A DNA stretch of 46,236 nt from Microbulbifer agarilyticus (GTDB lineage Bacteria; Pseudomonadota; Gammaproteobacteria; Pseudomonadales; Cellvibrionaceae). The stretch lies in assembly GCF_019800665.1 (NCBI RefSeq), contig NZ_JAHVKO010000010.1, positions 1 through 46,236 on the forward strand. Direction: 5' to 3'. The notes beneath the pieces were generated by a model. It was not told where the DNA came from. It was given only the letters and a program-made list of their open reading frames with translations, and ran no database searches. Each line of letters starts with the position of its first letter. Within the stretch, counting starts at the first letter, position 1. The position numbers were made by a program, and so were the translations under genes. Below, piece by piece: positions 46,128 to 46,236 of this stretch.

Positions 46128-46236
46128 GTCATCGTATTATGAGCTGCATAAACATTGAATCAGCCTTGTTTATTTCGTTTGGCGTTCTTCTGGCCGCGAC
46201 AAACTTCTCTTCTTGGCGTATGCAAAAACATGTATT
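46122..46236 (+). mobile_element. Integron gene cassette 3 (partial)
   Basis: It begins with TTAAAT after the attC2 crossover and runs off the window. The prediction is that its own attC carries R'' ATTTAAC. Confidence 0.75.
46139..46236 (+). CDS. Partial cassette ORF, short membrane-like N-terminus
   Basis: An ATG 17 bases into cassette 3 opens a frame that stays open to the window end (32 codons seen). It reads MSCINIESALFISFGVLLA and then a polar stretch, suggesting one membrane segment. The first ATG of the cassette (46126) opens only a 10-residue frame. With so little sequence the gene call is tentative. Confidence 0.4.
   Translation, partial: MSCINIESALFISFGVLLAATNFSSWRMQKHV

Larger units (their letters stand above)
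43852..46236. mobile_element. Chromosomal integron (intI, attI and cassettes), right end outside window
   Basis: The standard layout is present: a divergent intI, a LexA box, a cassette promoter candidate, an attI core at 45202-45208, and at least three cassettes in one direction. It follows groEL. The last cassette is cut by the window edge, so the array length is unknown. Confidence 0.92.

Overview
The window is a piece of a gammaproteobacterial chromosome (about 46 kb, moderately GC-rich). The best guess is a marine member of the Cellvibrionales, near Microbulbifer, Saccharophagus or Teredinibacter. This rests on polyserine-linked secreted depolymerases, a queA-tgt-secDF block, a nadC/DUF1631/ampDE neighbourhood like that of Pseudomonas, and a chromosomal integron. 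The genus is an inference; only the class is secure.

Layout: (1) 1-850 is the end of an rRNA operon (5S and terminator), a stretch with scraps of 5S and tRNA sequence, and a tRNA-Leu(CAA) on the minus strand. (2) 852-6143 carries queuosine tRNA modification (queA, tgt) and the secD/secF translocase subunits, with yajC missing from its usual place. (3) 6240-7033 is ompW behind a perfect FNR/Anr box. (4) 7197-12639, minus strand: a small protein that may be SutA-like, two tandem paralogous secreted PHB-depolymerase-type esterases (one with Ig-like modules, polyserine linkers and a C-terminal domain), RNase T and dihydroorotase. (5) 13010-14230 is argG. (6) 14222-23498 is a complete cbb3 oxidase cluster, ccoNOQP-GHIS plus a TauE/SafE-type membrane protein with a His-rich tail. 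Its putative Anr-dependent promoter overlaps the argG stop codon. (7) 23703-27089 holds an ICMT/PEMT-like membrane methyltransferase, a GT-C-like glycosyltransferase and a GtrA protein. (8) 27120-38613 holds nadC, two tandem DUF1631 proteins, ampD, ampE, a serine/threonine dehydratase-like PLP enzyme, a PEBP-fold protein and ampG; ampD, ampE and ampG belong to muropeptide recycling. (9) 38624-41533 holds an alkyltransferase-like protein, a DUF481 protein, an SDR oxidoreductase and fxsA. (10) 41619-43837 is groES-groEL with a likely sigma-32 promoter and a strong terminator. (11) 43852-46236 is a chromosomal integron: intI on the minus strand with a near-consensus LexA box, an attI core, one complete cassette with an ORF, one complete cassette without a convincing ORF, and the start of a third that runs off the window.

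The most notable element is the integron. Both complete cassettes are delimited to the base, because the R'' box of each attC is the exact reverse complement of the core regenerated from that cassette's own ends. Other points worth a second look are the DUF1631 duplication, the class II Anr promoter overlapping argG, the 9-bp repeat behind the His-rich tail, and a 22-bp inverted repeat that runs into the tRNA-Leu 3' end.
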